In this document: piece by piece, positions 19,028 through 28,529 of the stretch
Numbering within the stretch: the first letter of the stretch is position 1
Layout: the number at the start of each line of letters is the position of its first letter
Assembly: GCF_000016785.1 (NCBI RefSeq)
Contig: NC_009486.1
Coordinates: 1,302,001 to 1,366,000, forward strand
Source of the DNA: Thermotoga petrophila RKU-1
GTDB taxonomy: Bacteria; Thermotogota; Thermotogae; Thermotogales; Thermotogaceae
Direction: 5' to 3'
Length of the DNA stretch: 64,000 nt
The notes under the pieces: model-generated
What the model was told of the DNA's origin: nothing
Seen by the model: only the letters and a program-made list of their open reading frames with translations
The model's database searches: none
Made by a program: the position numbers and the translations under genes

Positions 19028-20310
19028 GGTTTTTCTTCCTCCTTTTCTTCCTCGAGAATCTCAAAAAGCAAGTCGACGAGTCTGGGGTCGAGGACAACCC
19101 CTTTCATGTTTTTCATCATGATTTCCTTTGTCTCTTCGTAACTGAGTGCTTTTCTGTAGGGTCGATCACTTGTGAGCGCTTCGTACACATCGGCAACGGA
19201 TATTATTCTGGAAGGCAGAGGGATCTCTTCTCCTCTCAGGCCATCGGGGTATCCTTTTCCGTCCCATCTTTCATGGTGGTGTCTAACCCATTTGCTTTCT
19301 CTGTTGTTGAATATGTCCACTTCCCTCAGTATGTCTTCGCCCATGATGGGGTGGTTCTTCACTATCGACATTTCTTCTTTTGAAAGGATGGTGGGTTTCT
19401 TCAGAATGTGGTCCGGAATCCCTATTTTTCCTATGTCGTGCAGGAAAGCGGCGTTGTAGATTCTCTCAACCATCTTCGGTGAAAATCCAAGTCTTTTGGC
19501 CATTTTCTTTGCGAGTTCTGCCACTCTTTCGCTGTGACCGCGGGTGTATTCATCTTTTTCTTCAAGACTCTTTGCAAGGAGTTTCAGGTGTTCCAGTTTT
19601 GCTTCGTAGTACTTGTATCTGTAGTAGTTTCCTACCTGAATAGAAAGAACGGCTGCAAGAGATACGGGGATGGCTATGAATCCGATGTACTGATAGAGAA
19701 TGTAGATGACGGCTATGACCGGTATCATGAGAGCCATGCTCGTGACAGGACCGTATAGAACCTTAGAAGCGGTCTCACGGATATCACCTTTGGTGAGGAT
19801 GTAAACTCCAAAAAACACGAAGATGTTGTTGATGAGAAAGTAGACAACAGTACTCAACAGAATAGCGAGGATGTTCTGAAAGGTGTTTGTTCCAGATAGC
19901 CGGTGGAAGAGGAAGCTTGTTACGTAAGTGGTCACAGCCAGCTGAGAGAAATTGAAAATATAACGACTGACAGGATAACGTTCTCCGAAGAAGAGTTTTA
20001 TTATCTTAAAAGTAATAGCCGATGATGCTGCCACAAGGGAAGCCTCCAGTGGATTCAAAAGCGCTGCCGTGAAGATGTTTACAATGAAAACAGCAGAAGT
20101 TTCCACTTTTCCACGTGTAAATTCGAGAGTTTTTATATTAACAGCATCAAAAAACAAGTTCGTGAGGAAGAAGAGAATTATCAAACTCCAGTTGTGAGGA
20201 TTCTGAAAAAGATTCTCCAGATCTAGAAAGAAAAGGAACAAAAATCCTACAAGTATTAGTGAAGAATAGACAAGAAAATTCCTTTCACCAAAATCCTTTT
20301 TCTCTTTCAT
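19024..20310 (-). CDS. Membrane-anchored HD-GYP domain protein
   Basis: A 428-residue protein. About the first 220 residues carry seven to eight membrane helices, starting YSSLILVGFLFLFFLDLE. The C-terminus is an HD-GYP domain: RGHSERVAELAKKMA, FLHDIGKIGIPD, HHERWDGKGYPDGL, DVYEALTSDRPYRK. HD-GYP enzymes hydrolyse cyclic di-GMP; catalytic residues are present. The frame extends upstream to 20403, but AAGGAG sits just before ATG 20310, which I take as the start. The membrane part may be a sensor; its ligand is unknown. Confidence 0.9.
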   Translation of the reverse strand: MKEKKDFGERNFLVYSSLILVGFLFLFFLDLENLFQNPHNWSLIILFFLTNLFFDAVNIKTLEFTRGKVETSAVFIVNIFTAALLNPLEASLVAASSAITFKIIKLFFGERYPVSRYIFNFSQLAVTTYVTSFLFHRLSGTNTFQNILAILLSTVVYFLINNIFVFFGVYILTKGDIRETASKVLYGPVTSMALMIPVIAVIYILYQYIGFIAIPVSLAAVLSIQVGNYYRYKYYEAKLEHLKLLAKSLEEKDEYTRGHSERVAELAKKMAKRLGFSPKMVERIYNAAFLHDIGKIGIPDHILKKPTILSKEEMSIVKNHPIMGEDILREVDIFNNRESKWVRHHHERWDGKGYPDGLRGEEIPLPSRIISVADVYEALTSDRPYRKALSYEETKEIMMKNMKGVVLDPRLVDLLFEILEEEKEEEKP

Positions 20311-20377
20311 ATACTCACTCCTTATAAAGGCACGAGGGCAGGGGACAATTATTCGCTGAATATTTATTGCCGAACTT

Positions 20378-20464
20378 TTACCAAATTTTATTAGCCCCAA
20401 CAACTGCCATCAGTGCTCCGAGCAGACTCCCGAGGACGAGGACTATTTTCATGAGCTTTCTCAT
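20378..20464 (-). CDS. Possible 28-residue single-pass membrane peptide
   Basis: A short frame reads MRKLMKIVLVLGSLLGALMA followed by VVGANKIW and TAA. A basic start, one hydrophobic helix and a short polar end are typical of small membrane peptides. The ribosome site is strong (AAAGGGGGGG five bases before ATG). It lies between engB and the HD-GYP gene, same strand. I recognise no family. It could be a regulatory peptide, a toxin-like peptide or a chance frame; the good ribosome site and neat spacing favour translation. Confidence 0.5.
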   Translation of the reverse strand: MRKLMKIVLVLGSLLGALMAVVGANKIW

Positions 20465-20583
20465 GGCTTCCCCCCCTTTCACTGCTTTATCTCAGAGCTT
20501 CGCTCGTTACCGGATCTTCGCTGACCACATCTCGTGTCTCTCCGCTCAAACTTTTATCCCCCCTGCCCTCACAACATATTTTA
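20465..20583 (-). other. 119-base gap between engB and the small peptide frame; possible structured leader
   Basis: Transcribed in the minus direction this gap holds short hairpins, such as GAGC-GAA-GCTC near 20490-20502 and CAC-GAGAT-GTG near 20525-20535, then the G-rich ribosome site of the small frame. It has no long open frame. I could not match it to a riboswitch class I know. Confidence 0.3.
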
Positions 20584-21171
20584 TCAATTTTCTTTCAGTA
20601 GTGTTGATATCAAATCCAGAAGTTCACTTATTCCTTCTCCGGTAACTGAGGAAGTTGGTATAATCGTGTACTCTCCGTACCTTGAGAACTCCTTCTGGTG
20701 TTCTTCAAGCTTTTTTGCCCTCTCTGACATCTTCACTTTATCCATCTTGGTGAGAACGATGGTGAACGGAATGTTCAGGCTTTTCATCCACTCTATCATC
20801 ATGAAGTCGCTGTCCTGAGGTGGGATCCTTCCATCCACAAGGAGAAAGACCATCTGAAGTGACCATCTGTTTTTGAAGTAGTCCTCCACGAGTCGCTTCC
20901 AGAGCATTCGTTCTTTCTTGGAAACTTTCGCGTACCCATACCCCGGAAGATCCACGAAGTAGTATTTTGAGTTGACAAGATAGAAATTTATCGATCTCGT
21001 TTTTCCGGGAGTTTTGCTCACAAAAGCGATCTTTTTGTTGAACAAGGCATTGAGAAGGGAAGATTTACCCACGTTCGATCTTCCAACGAAGGCAACTTCT
21101 CCCTTCAAAGGAGGAGGATAATCACCTGGAGTTCTGGCTACTTTAACCAGTTCTACATCCTGAATAATCAT
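20584..21171 (-). CDS. engB: Ribosome biogenesis GTP-binding protein EngB/YsxC
   Basis: A 195-residue GTPase required for 50S maturation. G-motifs: [15 protein letters not shown] (G1), [12 protein letters not shown] (G2), [16 protein letters not shown] (G3, typical of EngB), LTKMDKVK (G4) and PTSSVTGEG (G5). It starts at ATG 21171 after GGGTGAG. It is divergent from the cobalamin adenosyltransferase gene, with 49 bases between. Confidence 0.97.
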   Translation of the reverse strand: MIIQDVELVKVARTPGDYPPPLKGEVAFVGRSNVGKSSLLNALFNKKIAFVSKTPGKTRSINFYLVNSKYYFVDLPGYGYAKVSKKERMLWKRLVEDYFKNRWSLQMVFLLVDGRIPPQDSDFMMIEWMKSLNIPFTIVLTKMDKVKMSERAKKLEEHQKEFSRYGEYTIIPTSSVTGEGISELLDLISTLLKEN

Positions 21172-21190
21172 ATTTTCTCACCCTTTTCTA

Positions 21191-21199
21191 TGCTAACAT
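21191..21199 (+). promoter_or_regulatory. Weak extended -10 candidate for cobO
   Basis: TGCTAACAT gives a TGn extension plus TAACAT in the 49-base divergent gap between engB and the adenosyltransferase gene. No good -35 is visible. It would place a start about 15-20 bases before the TTG start codon. Weak support. Confidence 0.3.
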
Positions 21200-21220
21200 A
21201 CGGAAGAGGAGGGATACAAA

Positions 21221-21733
21221 TTGAAGGGATACATCCACGTTTACACGGGCAACGGAAAGGGAAAGACGACAGCGGCGCTCGGACTTGCAACAAGAGCTGC
21301 GTGTGCGGGCTTGAAGGTGTTCTTTGGACAGTTTTTGAAAGGAAGGGAAACTTCTGAACTCAAAATAAGCGAGTTCTTTCCAAACTTTGATATCGTTCAG
21401 TACGGAACTTCTGAGTTCATTGTGGGAAATCCTTCTGAAGAGCAGATAAAGAAGGCAAAGGACGGTCTTGATGACGCGAAAAAGAGACTCGCTTCTGGAA
21501 AGTACGATGTGGTTGTACTGGATGAACTCTGCGTGGCCATACATCTTGGGCTTTTCTCAAAAGAAGAGATGGAAGATCTTCTGAACCTCAAACCAGAAAG
21601 TGTGGAACTCGTGATAACAGGAAGATACGCTCCTGAATGGTTGATAGAGAAGGCCGATCTTGTCACGGAAATGAAAGAAATAAAGCATTACTACCAGAAG
21701 GGAGTTATGGCGAGGAAGGGAATCGAGTATTAG
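21221..21733 (+). CDS. cobO: Cob(I)alamin adenosyltransferase, CobO/BtuR type
   Basis: Transfers adenosyl from ATP to cob(I)alamin or corrinoid. The 170-residue enzyme has the P-loop GNGKGKTTAALGLATRAACA near the N-terminus and the Walker B-like YDVVVLDELCVAIHLGL. It starts at TTG 21221 after GAGGAGGG. It sits alone with psuG, away from any visible cobalamin biosynthesis genes, so it may serve corrinoid salvage; no cobalamin riboswitch was recognised. Confidence 0.93.
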   Translation: MKGYIHVYTGNGKGKTTAALGLATRAACAGLKVFFGQFLKGRETSELKISEFFPNFDIVQYGTSEFIVGNPSEEQIKKAKDGLDDAKKRLASGKYDVVVLDELCVAIHLGLFSKEEMEDLLNLKPESVELVITGRYAPEWLIEKADLVTEMKEIKHYYQKGVMARKGIEY

Positions 21734-21744
21734 GAGGTGTTTCT

Positions 21745-22599
21745 GTGATCATAGAAAGCAGGATAGAAAAAGGAAACCCTGTAGTAGGAATGGAAACCAC
21801 GGTGTTTGTTCATGGCCTGCCCAGAAAGGAAGCCATAGAGTTGTTCAGAAGGGCGAAAGAGATATCCAGAGAAAAAGGTTTCCAGCTTGTGGTTATAGGC
21901 ATTTTGAAGGGAAAAATCATCGTTGGTATGAGCGAAGAAGAGCTCGAGACGATGATGAGAGAAGGTGCCGATAAGATAGGCACGCGAGAAATTCCCATTG
22001 CGGTGGCTAAGGGAAAAAACGCCGCGACTACTGTGAGTGCCACCATCTTTCTCTCCAGACGAATCGGAATAGAGGTTGTTGTGACTGGAGGAACGGGGGG
22101 TGTCCATCCAGGACGTGTGGACGTTTCGCAAGATCTCACCGAGATGGCTTCTTCGCGCACTATTCTTGTATCCAGCGGGATAAAATCCATTCTCGATGTG
22201 GAAGCAACTTTCGAGATGCTTGAAACTTTGGAGATTCCTCTGGTTGGTTTTAAAACAGACGAGTTTCCGTTGTTTTTTTCGAGGAAAAGTGGCCGAAGGG
22301 TTCCGAGGGTGGAAAGTGTAGAGGAAGTCTTGAAGATCTACGAAACCATGAGAGAGATAGGATTCGAGAAAACCCTCATGGTGTTGAATCCTGTGCCAGA
22401 GGAGTACGAAGTACCACACGATGAAATAGAGCGTCTTCTTGAAAAGATCGAACTGGAAGCTGAGGGGAAAGAAGTGACTCCTTTTCTTCTCAAAAAGCTC
22501 GCAGAAATGACAAATGGAAGAACTCTGAAAGCGAATCTTGCTCTTCTTGAAGAGAATGTGAAGCTTGCGGGAGAAATTGCGATGAAACTCAAACGATAG
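21745..22599 (+). CDS. psuG: Pseudouridine-5'-phosphate glycosidase
   Basis: Splits pseudouridine 5'-phosphate to uracil and ribose 5-phosphate (reversible). The 284-residue protein has GMETTVFVHGLP, KIGTREIPIAVAKGKNAATT, VVTGGTGGVHPG and VLNPVPEEYEV, all family landmarks (also called the indigoidine synthase A family). The frame is open upstream to 21637 within cobO, but AGGAGGTG (21732-21739) marks GTG 21745. No PsuK kinase gene is adjacent. Confidence 0.95.
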   Translation: MIIESRIEKGNPVVGMETTVFVHGLPRKEAIELFRRAKEISREKGFQLVVIGILKGKIIVGMSEEELETMMREGADKIGTREIPIAVAKGKNAATTVSATIFLSRRIGIEVVVTGGTGGVHPGRVDVSQDLTEMASSRTILVSSGIKSILDVEATFEMLETLEIPLVGFKTDEFPLFFSRKSGRRVPRVESVEEVLKIYETMREIGFEKTLMVLNPVPEEYEVPHDEIERLLEKIELEAEGKEVTPFLLKKLAEMTNGRTLKANLALLEENVKLAGEIAMKLKR

Positions 22600-22608
22600 T
22601 GAATGGTA

Positions 22609-22617
22609 TGATATACT
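22609..22617 (+). promoter_or_regulatory. Extended -10 promoter for rpmH
   Basis: TGATATACT is a TGn extension followed by TATACT, directly after the psuG stop and about 40 bases before the rpmH start. The -35 position has no clear match, as allowed for extended -10 promoters. Confidence 0.55.
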
Positions 22618-22656
22618 AATGGAGAATAGACACTGTTGAAGAGGAGGTTAAGCAGG

Positions 22657-22791
22657 ATGAAAAGAACGTACCAGCCTTCAAGGAGAAAGAGAAAGAGAAC
22701 ACACGGATTTCTGGCGCGCAAGAGAACACCCGGTGGAAGAAGAGTTCTCAAGAACAGGAGAAGGAAAGGACGCTGGAGACTGACTGTATGA
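22657..22791 (+). CDS. rpmH: Ribosomal protein bL34
   Basis: A 44-residue arginine- and lysine-rich protein beginning [20 protein letters not shown] and ending GRWRLTV, the exact L34 pattern and length. The ATG follows GAGGAGG at some distance. It overlaps rnpA by 4 bases (ATGA), the classic rpmH-rnpA pair. Confidence 0.97.
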   Translation: MKRTYQPSRRKRKRTHGFLARKRTPGGRRVLKNRRRKGRWRLTV

Positions 22792-23141
22792 CAGAAAGTT
22801 TCACCCGCAGAGAACGCCTGAGGCTCAGGAGAGATTTCCTGACAATATTCAAAGAGGGAGAAAGTCTTCAAAATGAGTACTTTGTGGTTCTTTTTAAGAA
22901 AAACGGGCTTGATTATTCCAGATTGGGAATAGTTGTGAAGAGAAAGTTCGGAAAAGCGACCAGGAGAAACAAACTGAAAAGGTGGGTAAGAGAGATCTTC
23001 AGAAAGAGCAAAGGCGTAATTCCAAAGGGTTTTGATATAGTAGTGATTCCCAGGAAGAAATTGTCAGAAGAATTCGAACAAGTGGATTTCTGGGCGGTAC
23101 ATGAAAAGCTTTTGAATCTCCTGAAGAGGATAGAAGGATGA
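22788..23141 (+). CDS. rnpA: Ribonuclease P protein component
   Basis: The 117-residue basic cofactor of the RNase P ribozyme, which matures tRNA 5' ends. It contains [17 protein letters not shown] and the RNR-type signature [22 protein letters not shown] 22788 overlaps the rpmH stop; the end overlaps yidD by 4 bases. Confidence 0.97.
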
Positions 23142-23383
23142 AAAAACTGCTTATAATGCTTATAAGGTTTTATCAGAGATACATTTCACCTCTCAAACCT
23201 CCAACCTGCAGGTTCACTCCAACCTGTTCGAATTATTTCATACAGGCCCTGGAGAAACATGGGCTCTTGAAGGGGACCTTCCTGGGCCTCAGGCGTATTC
23301 TCCGATGCAATCCCCTATCAAAAGGTGGTTACGATCCTGTTCCCGAGGAATTTTCATTCAAACCAAGGAGGCGATGGTCTTGA
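23138..23383 (+). CDS. yidD: Membrane protein insertion efficiency factor YidD
   Basis: An 81-residue protein with [36 protein letters not shown] and [15 protein letters not shown], all family hallmarks. It is a membrane-associated factor that aids YidC-dependent insertion. It overlaps rnpA by 4 bases and yidC by 10. Confidence 0.97.
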
Positions 23384-24711
23384 GAAAAGTTGTAGCAATA
23401 CTGCTCGCCATACTTCCAATCTTTTTGTTTGCTGTGGAACCGATCAAGGTTGTTCGCTCCGAGAAAGAAATAGTTGTTCTCACCAGGTTCGAGGAGTATC
23501 ACTTCGATCTGGAAAAGGGCATACTCAAAGACTTTTACACCCTTGTCGATGGTCGAAAGCACGTTTTCACCTATGGAAATGATGGCTTCGATGTACTCGA
23601 TGAGGGAACACCTCTGACAGTGATAGAAGAACCGATAGTAACCGGTGTGGGAAAAGTATCCGAGGGTTTCTCCGACGAGGTAAGTATCGTATACAACTAC
23701 GGCTACGTGAAGAAGATTTTCACGATAAAGAACGACGAGAATTATACCTTCTTTGTTGATATAGAAAGCTCAAAACCCGTTGAAGTGACGGTACCCAGAG
23801 TATCTGTCGATACCTCCACGGATAGATACCTGGAAAATTACTTCGCGTCCTTCAATCCCGGAACGCGAACACTCGTACTTTTAAAGCATGACGAAGGTCT
23901 CCTCTTTGAAGGTACTCTGAAGATAAACGGACAAAAGCGTTTCATCGTTTTCATGGGACCGAACAAGAGAACTCTAATAAAGAAAGCCTTTCCAGAGGAT
24001 TACGATGTTCTCATAAAAGCTCTTGTGAAGATACCGGGATTCAACAAGTGGTACGATCCTGTGTTTTACGGTCTGGTCTGGTTCTTCTGGTGGCTGAAAG
24101 ATCTCACGAAGAATTTTGGATGGGCGATTGTGCTCTTTACTCTTATCGTGAGGTTGATACTCTATCCGCTCTACCACGCTCAAACGAAATCTCTCATAAA
24201 CATGAGAAAGTTACAGCCGCAGATAGAAGCCATCAAGAAGAAGTACAAGGACCCGACGAAACAGCAGGAAGCTCTCCTGAAGCTCTACAGAGAAGCGGGA
24301 GTGAATCCGGCTAGCGGCTGTCTCATGCTCCTCATACAGCTACCTATCTTCATGCTTCTGTGGTCGGTCATCAGATACTACGTCGAAGAATTTGCCTACA
24401 GCGGAAATTTTCTCATCTGGAAGGATCTCTCCGCGGGTGGTTTTTCCAACAACTGGCTGTTTCTGATAATCACCATAGTGGCGAGTTACTACACAACGCT
24501 TCTCACAAGCCAGGATGCGAGAACGGCCTGGCAGGGTATCATCATGTCGGTGATCTTCCCGTTCCTGTTCGTGGGACTTCCAAGCGGACTGTTTCTGTAC
24601 TATGCAACTAACACTCTGATTCAACTTGCGGTGACTTACTATACCTACAAACGCTACAAGATAAAAGGTCTCACAACGAGAGAACTTCTCGGTCTTCCGA
24701 AAAAGGCATGA
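23374..24711 (+). CDS. yidC: Membrane protein insertase YidC
   Basis: A 445-residue YidC with an N-terminal membrane anchor ([16 protein letters not shown]), a large beta-rich periplasmic domain (about residues 25-215), then the conserved five-helix insertase core ([20 protein letters not shown] with the catalytic-groove arginine; later [20 protein letters not shown]). The large periplasmic domain is like that of Gram-negative YidC. ATG 23374 sits very close to AAGGAGG; TTG 23380, two codons later, has better spacing and may be the true start. Confidence 0.96.
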
Positions 24712-24722
24712 GGGGGGATTAG

Positions 24723-25388
24723 ATGAAGAAAATTGTGGAAAGGGCTCCTACAGTGGAGGAAGCGGTTGAAAAAGTGGTCAAAAAATACGGTCTCGGAGAA
24801 GGAGAGTACACGGTCAACGTGTTGGAAAAAGGATTTCATGGAATATTCGGCCTCTTTTCAAAAGAAGCGGTTGTCGAGGTGCAGATCACCAAAGCTTACT
24901 TTGAAAGAAAATTGAAAGAATTTTTAACTGAGATTTTGCAGGTGGTAGATTCAGAAGTCAAAATAACTGTGAAATCTTCTGGAAGGAGTTTCTTTGTTGA
25001 CGTGGAGAGTGAAAACGTAGGAAGGCTCATAGGTAAACACGGAAAAACCATGGGAGCACTTCAGCATATAGCGATGATCTTCCTCAACAGATTGAGTGAT
25101 ACGAAGCTGAACGTGATTCTGGATATGGGAGATTACAGGGAAAAGCGGAAGAAATCTCTTGAGAAAATAGTGGAAGAGGCTGTCAAAAAGGCTATTTCCG
25201 AGAAGACCAAAGTAGTACTGGATCCCATGTTTTCTTTTGAGAGGAAAATTGTTCACAAACTTGTGAGAAAACACAGAGGTGTGATAAGCTACTCAGTCGG
25301 TGTAGAACCTTACAGAAGAGTTGTGATAGAGTATTCTGGAACGAGGCGAGAGGGGAGAAGAAAACATGATATTAAAGAAAGCATATGA
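24723..25388 (+). CDS. jag: Jag/KhpB RNA-binding protein
   Basis: A 221-residue protein in Jag order: N-terminal Jag domain (VEEAVEKVVKKYGLGEGEYT and EKGFHGIFGLFSKEAVVEV), a KH domain with GRLIGKHGKTMGALQ, and a C-terminal R3H domain (FERKIVHKLVRKHRG has R-x3-H). It sits behind yidC as in Firmicutes and binds RNA in known members. It overlaps the cupin start by 23 bases. Confidence 0.94.
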   Translation: MKKIVERAPTVEEAVEKVVKKYGLGEGEYTVNVLEKGFHGIFGLFSKEAVVEVQITKAYFERKLKEFLTEILQVVDSEVKITVKSSGRSFFVDVESENVGRLIGKHGKTMGALQHIAMIFLNRLSDTKLNVILDMGDYREKRKKSLEKIVEEAVKKAISEKTKVVLDPMFSFERKIVHKLVRKHRGVISYSVGVEPYRRVVIEYSGTRREGRRKHDIKESI

Positions 25389-25710
25389 TGTCACTCCCCA
25401 GGAAATTTCAACCGATAAGGTACGAGGAGTTCGTAAAAGAGTCCTCATAGGCTTGAAAGACGCTCCAAACTTTGTCATGAGACTTTTCACGGTGGAACCT
25501 GGCGGTCTCATCGACAGACACTCCCATCCATGGGAGCACGAGATTTTCGTTTTGAAGGGAAAGCTCACAGTTTTGAAGGAGCAAGGCGAGGAAGCGGTGG
25601 AAGAGGGTTTTTACATCTTCGTTGAACCCAATGAAATACACGGCTTCAGGAACGATACAGACTCCGAAGTGGAGTTTCTCTGTTTGATACCTAAGGAAGG
25701 CGGAGAGTAA
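25366..25710 (+). CDS. Small metal-binding cupin
   Basis: A 114-residue single-domain cupin. Motif 1 is GGLIDRHSHPWEHEIFVLKG with three candidate metal histidines, and motif 2 is VEPNEIHGFRNDTDSEVEFL with the fourth. T. maritima has a near-identical small manganese-type cupin with oxidative alkene-cleaving activity in vitro, as I recall; the natural substrate is unknown. The start overlaps jag by 23 bases, an odd coupling for a metabolic enzyme. Confidence 0.9.
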   Translation: MILKKAYDVTPQEISTDKVRGVRKRVLIGLKDAPNFVMRLFTVEPGGLIDRHSHPWEHEIFVLKGKLTVLKEQGEEAVEEGFYIFVEPNEIHGFRNDTDSEVEFLCLIPKEGGE

Positions 25711-25735
25711 TTCTTTTTTAAAATATCCGAAAAGA

Positions 25736-25755
25736 AAGAGTAGTAAAATACTCTT
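25736..25755 (+). repeat. Inverted repeat ahead of the rplU leader
   Basis: AAGAGTA (25736-25742) and TACTCTT (25749-25755) form a perfect 7-base inverted repeat around GTAAAA. It also contains a TAAAAT that could act as a -10 box. It could be a weak terminator for the cupin operon, an operator or a promoter; there is no T-tract. Confidence 0.35.
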
Positions 25756-25756
25756 C

Positions 25757-25810
25757 GCTGGTGCGTGGGGTGCGTTTCAAATCCCTCAAGGGTACGTACC
25801 CCAGCACTTG
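25757..25810 (+). ncRNA. Structured leader upstream of rplU (L21-leader-like)
   Basis: The leader can fold into one long imperfect hairpin: GTGC (25761-25764) with GCAC (25804-25807), GGGGT (25767-25771) with ACCCC (25798-25802), CGT (25773-25775) with ACG (25794-25796), and CCC with GGG around TCAA at the tip. It lies 30 bases before the rplU start. L21 leaders that autoregulate rplU-prp-rpmA are known in Firmicutes; I infer the same role but did not match the family's consensus. Confidence 0.55.
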
Positions 25811-25838
25811 TATACCATGTGATTGGGAGGTGAAGGTG

Positions 25839-26153
25839 TTGTACGCCATCGTAGAAACGGCTGGCAGGCAGTACAGGGTCGAAGAAGGAAAGATTCTCTA
25901 CACTGAAAAGCAGAAAGATTACTCCCCGGGTGATGAGATCGTCTTTGACAGAGTGGTGTTCGTCAGGAAGGACGGAGAGGTGCTCGTCGGAAAACCTTAT
26001 GTTGAAGGAGCTAAGGTTGTAGGGAAGGTTCTGGAACACGCCAAAGCCAGAAAGGTAAAGACTGTGAAGTACAGACCCAGAAAGAACAGTAAGGTGGAAA
26101 AAGGTCACAGACAGTGGTACACCGCCATCAAAATTGAAAAGATTGAACTATGA
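25839..26153 (+). CDS. rplU: Ribosomal protein bL21
   Basis: A 104-residue L21 beginning [18 protein letters not shown] and ending with the signature [22 protein letters not shown] 25839 is chosen because GGGAGGTGA (25825-25833) gives it good spacing; GTG 25836 is a near alternative. A structured leader precedes it and the end overlaps prp by 4 bases. Confidence 0.96.
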   Translation: MYAIVETAGRQYRVEEGKILYTEKQKDYSPGDEIVFDRVVFVRKDGEVLVGKPYVEGAKVVGKVLEHAKARKVKTVKYRPRKNSKVEKGHRQWYTAIKIEKIEL

Positions 26154-26423
26154 TAAAAGTGACTGTGACTAATTCTTTTTTTGAAGTAACAGGACATGCA
26201 CCAGACAAAACACTGTGCGCTTCAGTTAGTCTTTTGACGCAGCACGTGGCGAACTTTCTGAAAGCCGAGAAAAAAGCGAAAATAGAGAAGGAATCCGGTT
26301 ATCTGAAAGTGAAATTTGAAGAACTCGAAAACTGCGAAGTGAAAGTACTAGCAGCCATGGTGAGGTCTTTGAAAGAACTCGAACAGAAGTTTCCTTCTCA
26401 GATCAGAGTGGAGGTGATCGACA

Positions 26424-26434
<11 letters not shown>
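26150..26434 (+). CDS. prp: Prp-like ribosomal processing cysteine protease
   Basis: A 94-residue YsxB/Prp-family protein between rplU and rpmA, the standard place. In Firmicutes, Prp removes an N-terminal peptide from L27 using a His-Cys pair about 12 residues apart. Here [15 protein letters not shown] keeps both residues but only seven apart, so the active-site loop is about five residues shorter. The adjacent L27 has no extension to cleave, so the substrate is uncertain. Confidence 0.85.
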
Positions 26435-27673
<1,239 letters not shown>

Positions 27674-27692
27674 AGAATGAGGAGGGAGAAGA

Positions 27693-28097
27693 ATGGCCGA
27701 AGTGATAGGATACTACGGAACGGGAAGAAGAAAGACTGCTGTTGCAAGAGTTTATTTGAGACCGGGAGAAGGAAAAGTGAAGGTCAATGGAAAAGAATAC
27801 GAAAGTCTGAATGACTATTTCAAAAATCCTGCATGGACAAAACACGCGATAGAGCCCCTTGAGGTAACCAACACACTTGGCAAATTCGATCTTGTCATAA
27901 GGGTTAACGGTGGAGGTCTGTCCGGCCAGTCCGGTGCCGTGAGGCTTGGAATTGCCAGAGCCCTCCTTCAGTACGACCAGAAGCTGAGGCCTGTTCTCAA
28001 GAAATACAAGATGCTCACAAGGGATCCAAGAGAAGTGGAAAGAAAGAAGTACGGCTTGAAAAAGGCAAGAAGAGCTCCTCAGTTCTCCAAGAGATGA
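27693..28097 (+). CDS. rpsI: Ribosomal protein uS9
   Basis: A 134-residue S9 with [38 protein letters not shown] and the C-terminal tail RRAPQFSKR that reaches the P-site tRNA. ATG 27693 follows GAGGAGGGAG. A strong terminator follows. Confidence 0.98.
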   Translation: MAEVIGYYGTGRRKTAVARVYLRPGEGKVKVNGKEYESLNDYFKNPAWTKHAIEPLEVTNTLGKFDLVIRVNGGGLSGQSGAVRLGIARALLQYDQKLRPVLKKYKMLTRDPREVERKKYGLKKARRAPQFSKR

Positions 28098-28122
28098 TTT
28101 TGCTGGCAGCAGACAATCGCGG

Positions 28123-28151
28123 GGTCCGGTTCTCCCGGACCTCTCTTTTTC
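28123..28151 (+). terminator. Intrinsic terminator after rpsI
   Basis: GGTCCGG (28123-28129) pairs with CCGGACC (28135-28141) around TTCTC, followed by TCTCTTTTT. It ends the rplU-rpsI transcript and directly borders the transposon relic. Confidence 0.85.
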
Positions 28152-28292
28152 TGTTTATCGAACAAAGTGCAAAGAAAGCACCATAACGCAAAAGTGCCTC
28201 GTCTAAACTCATCAAGAAAGAGTTCCCGCAAATCAAAGATAAACTTTTCTGCTTTGAGGTTCTTAGGGAGCAATCTCAAAGGAAGGATAAGG

Positions 28293-28401
28293 ATGCTCAA
28301 AACCTACAAATTTTGTATCTACCCCACGAAAGAACAAGAAAAAAAACTGGCTAAACATTTTGATCACACCTTGCGAAGAATTTGGCCAGGTATGGCTTGA
28401 T
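28293..28401 (+). pseudogene. tnpB: TnpB N-terminal fragment
   Basis: The frame starts at ATG 28293 and its first 26 residues match the TnpB N-terminus (LKTYKFCIYPTKEQEKKLAK). A normal TnpB would continue about 400 residues with an RFVYN segment and a RuvC fold. Here the frame turns into LRRIWPGMA and stops at 28401, consistent with an internal deletion. Confidence 0.65.
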
Positions 28402-28489
28402 GCCATCAGTAGGGGGGAGCCGTTCGAATTCATGCCCGTGGACCGTGCTCTGGCGGAACCCAAAATGGGTCTACGAGCCATCACGGGTT

Positions 28490-28529
28490 GAAGCGGGAAG
28501 CGCACCTTATGTAAGGTGTGGTAGTTTAC
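28490..28529 (+). ncRNA. Omega-RNA-like right end of the IS relic
   Basis: The segment GAAGCGGGAAG, then a hairpin CACCTTA-TG-TAAGGTG (28503-28518), then TGGTAGTTTAC, has the layout of IS605-family right ends. In active elements this is the 3' end of the TnpB guide RNA, with the guide read from flanking DNA. The flank here is the dnaG ribosome site and start. Whether it is transcribed is unknown. Confidence 0.5.

Noticed and set aside
20465-20583. Cyclic di-GMP riboswitch upstream of the HD-GYP gene
   Set aside because: The gene family made it worth looking for, but I could not find the conserved GEMM-I or GEMM-II core bases or their pairing.
28167-28292. Upstream part of the 77-residue frame before the TnpB start
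   Set aside because: The first 42 residues are not TnpB-like; the real family similarity begins at ATG 28293.
28015-28300. Minus-strand frames across the rpsI terminator and IS relic
   Set aside because: They read through the terminator and decayed sequence, with no ribosome site or recognisable domain.
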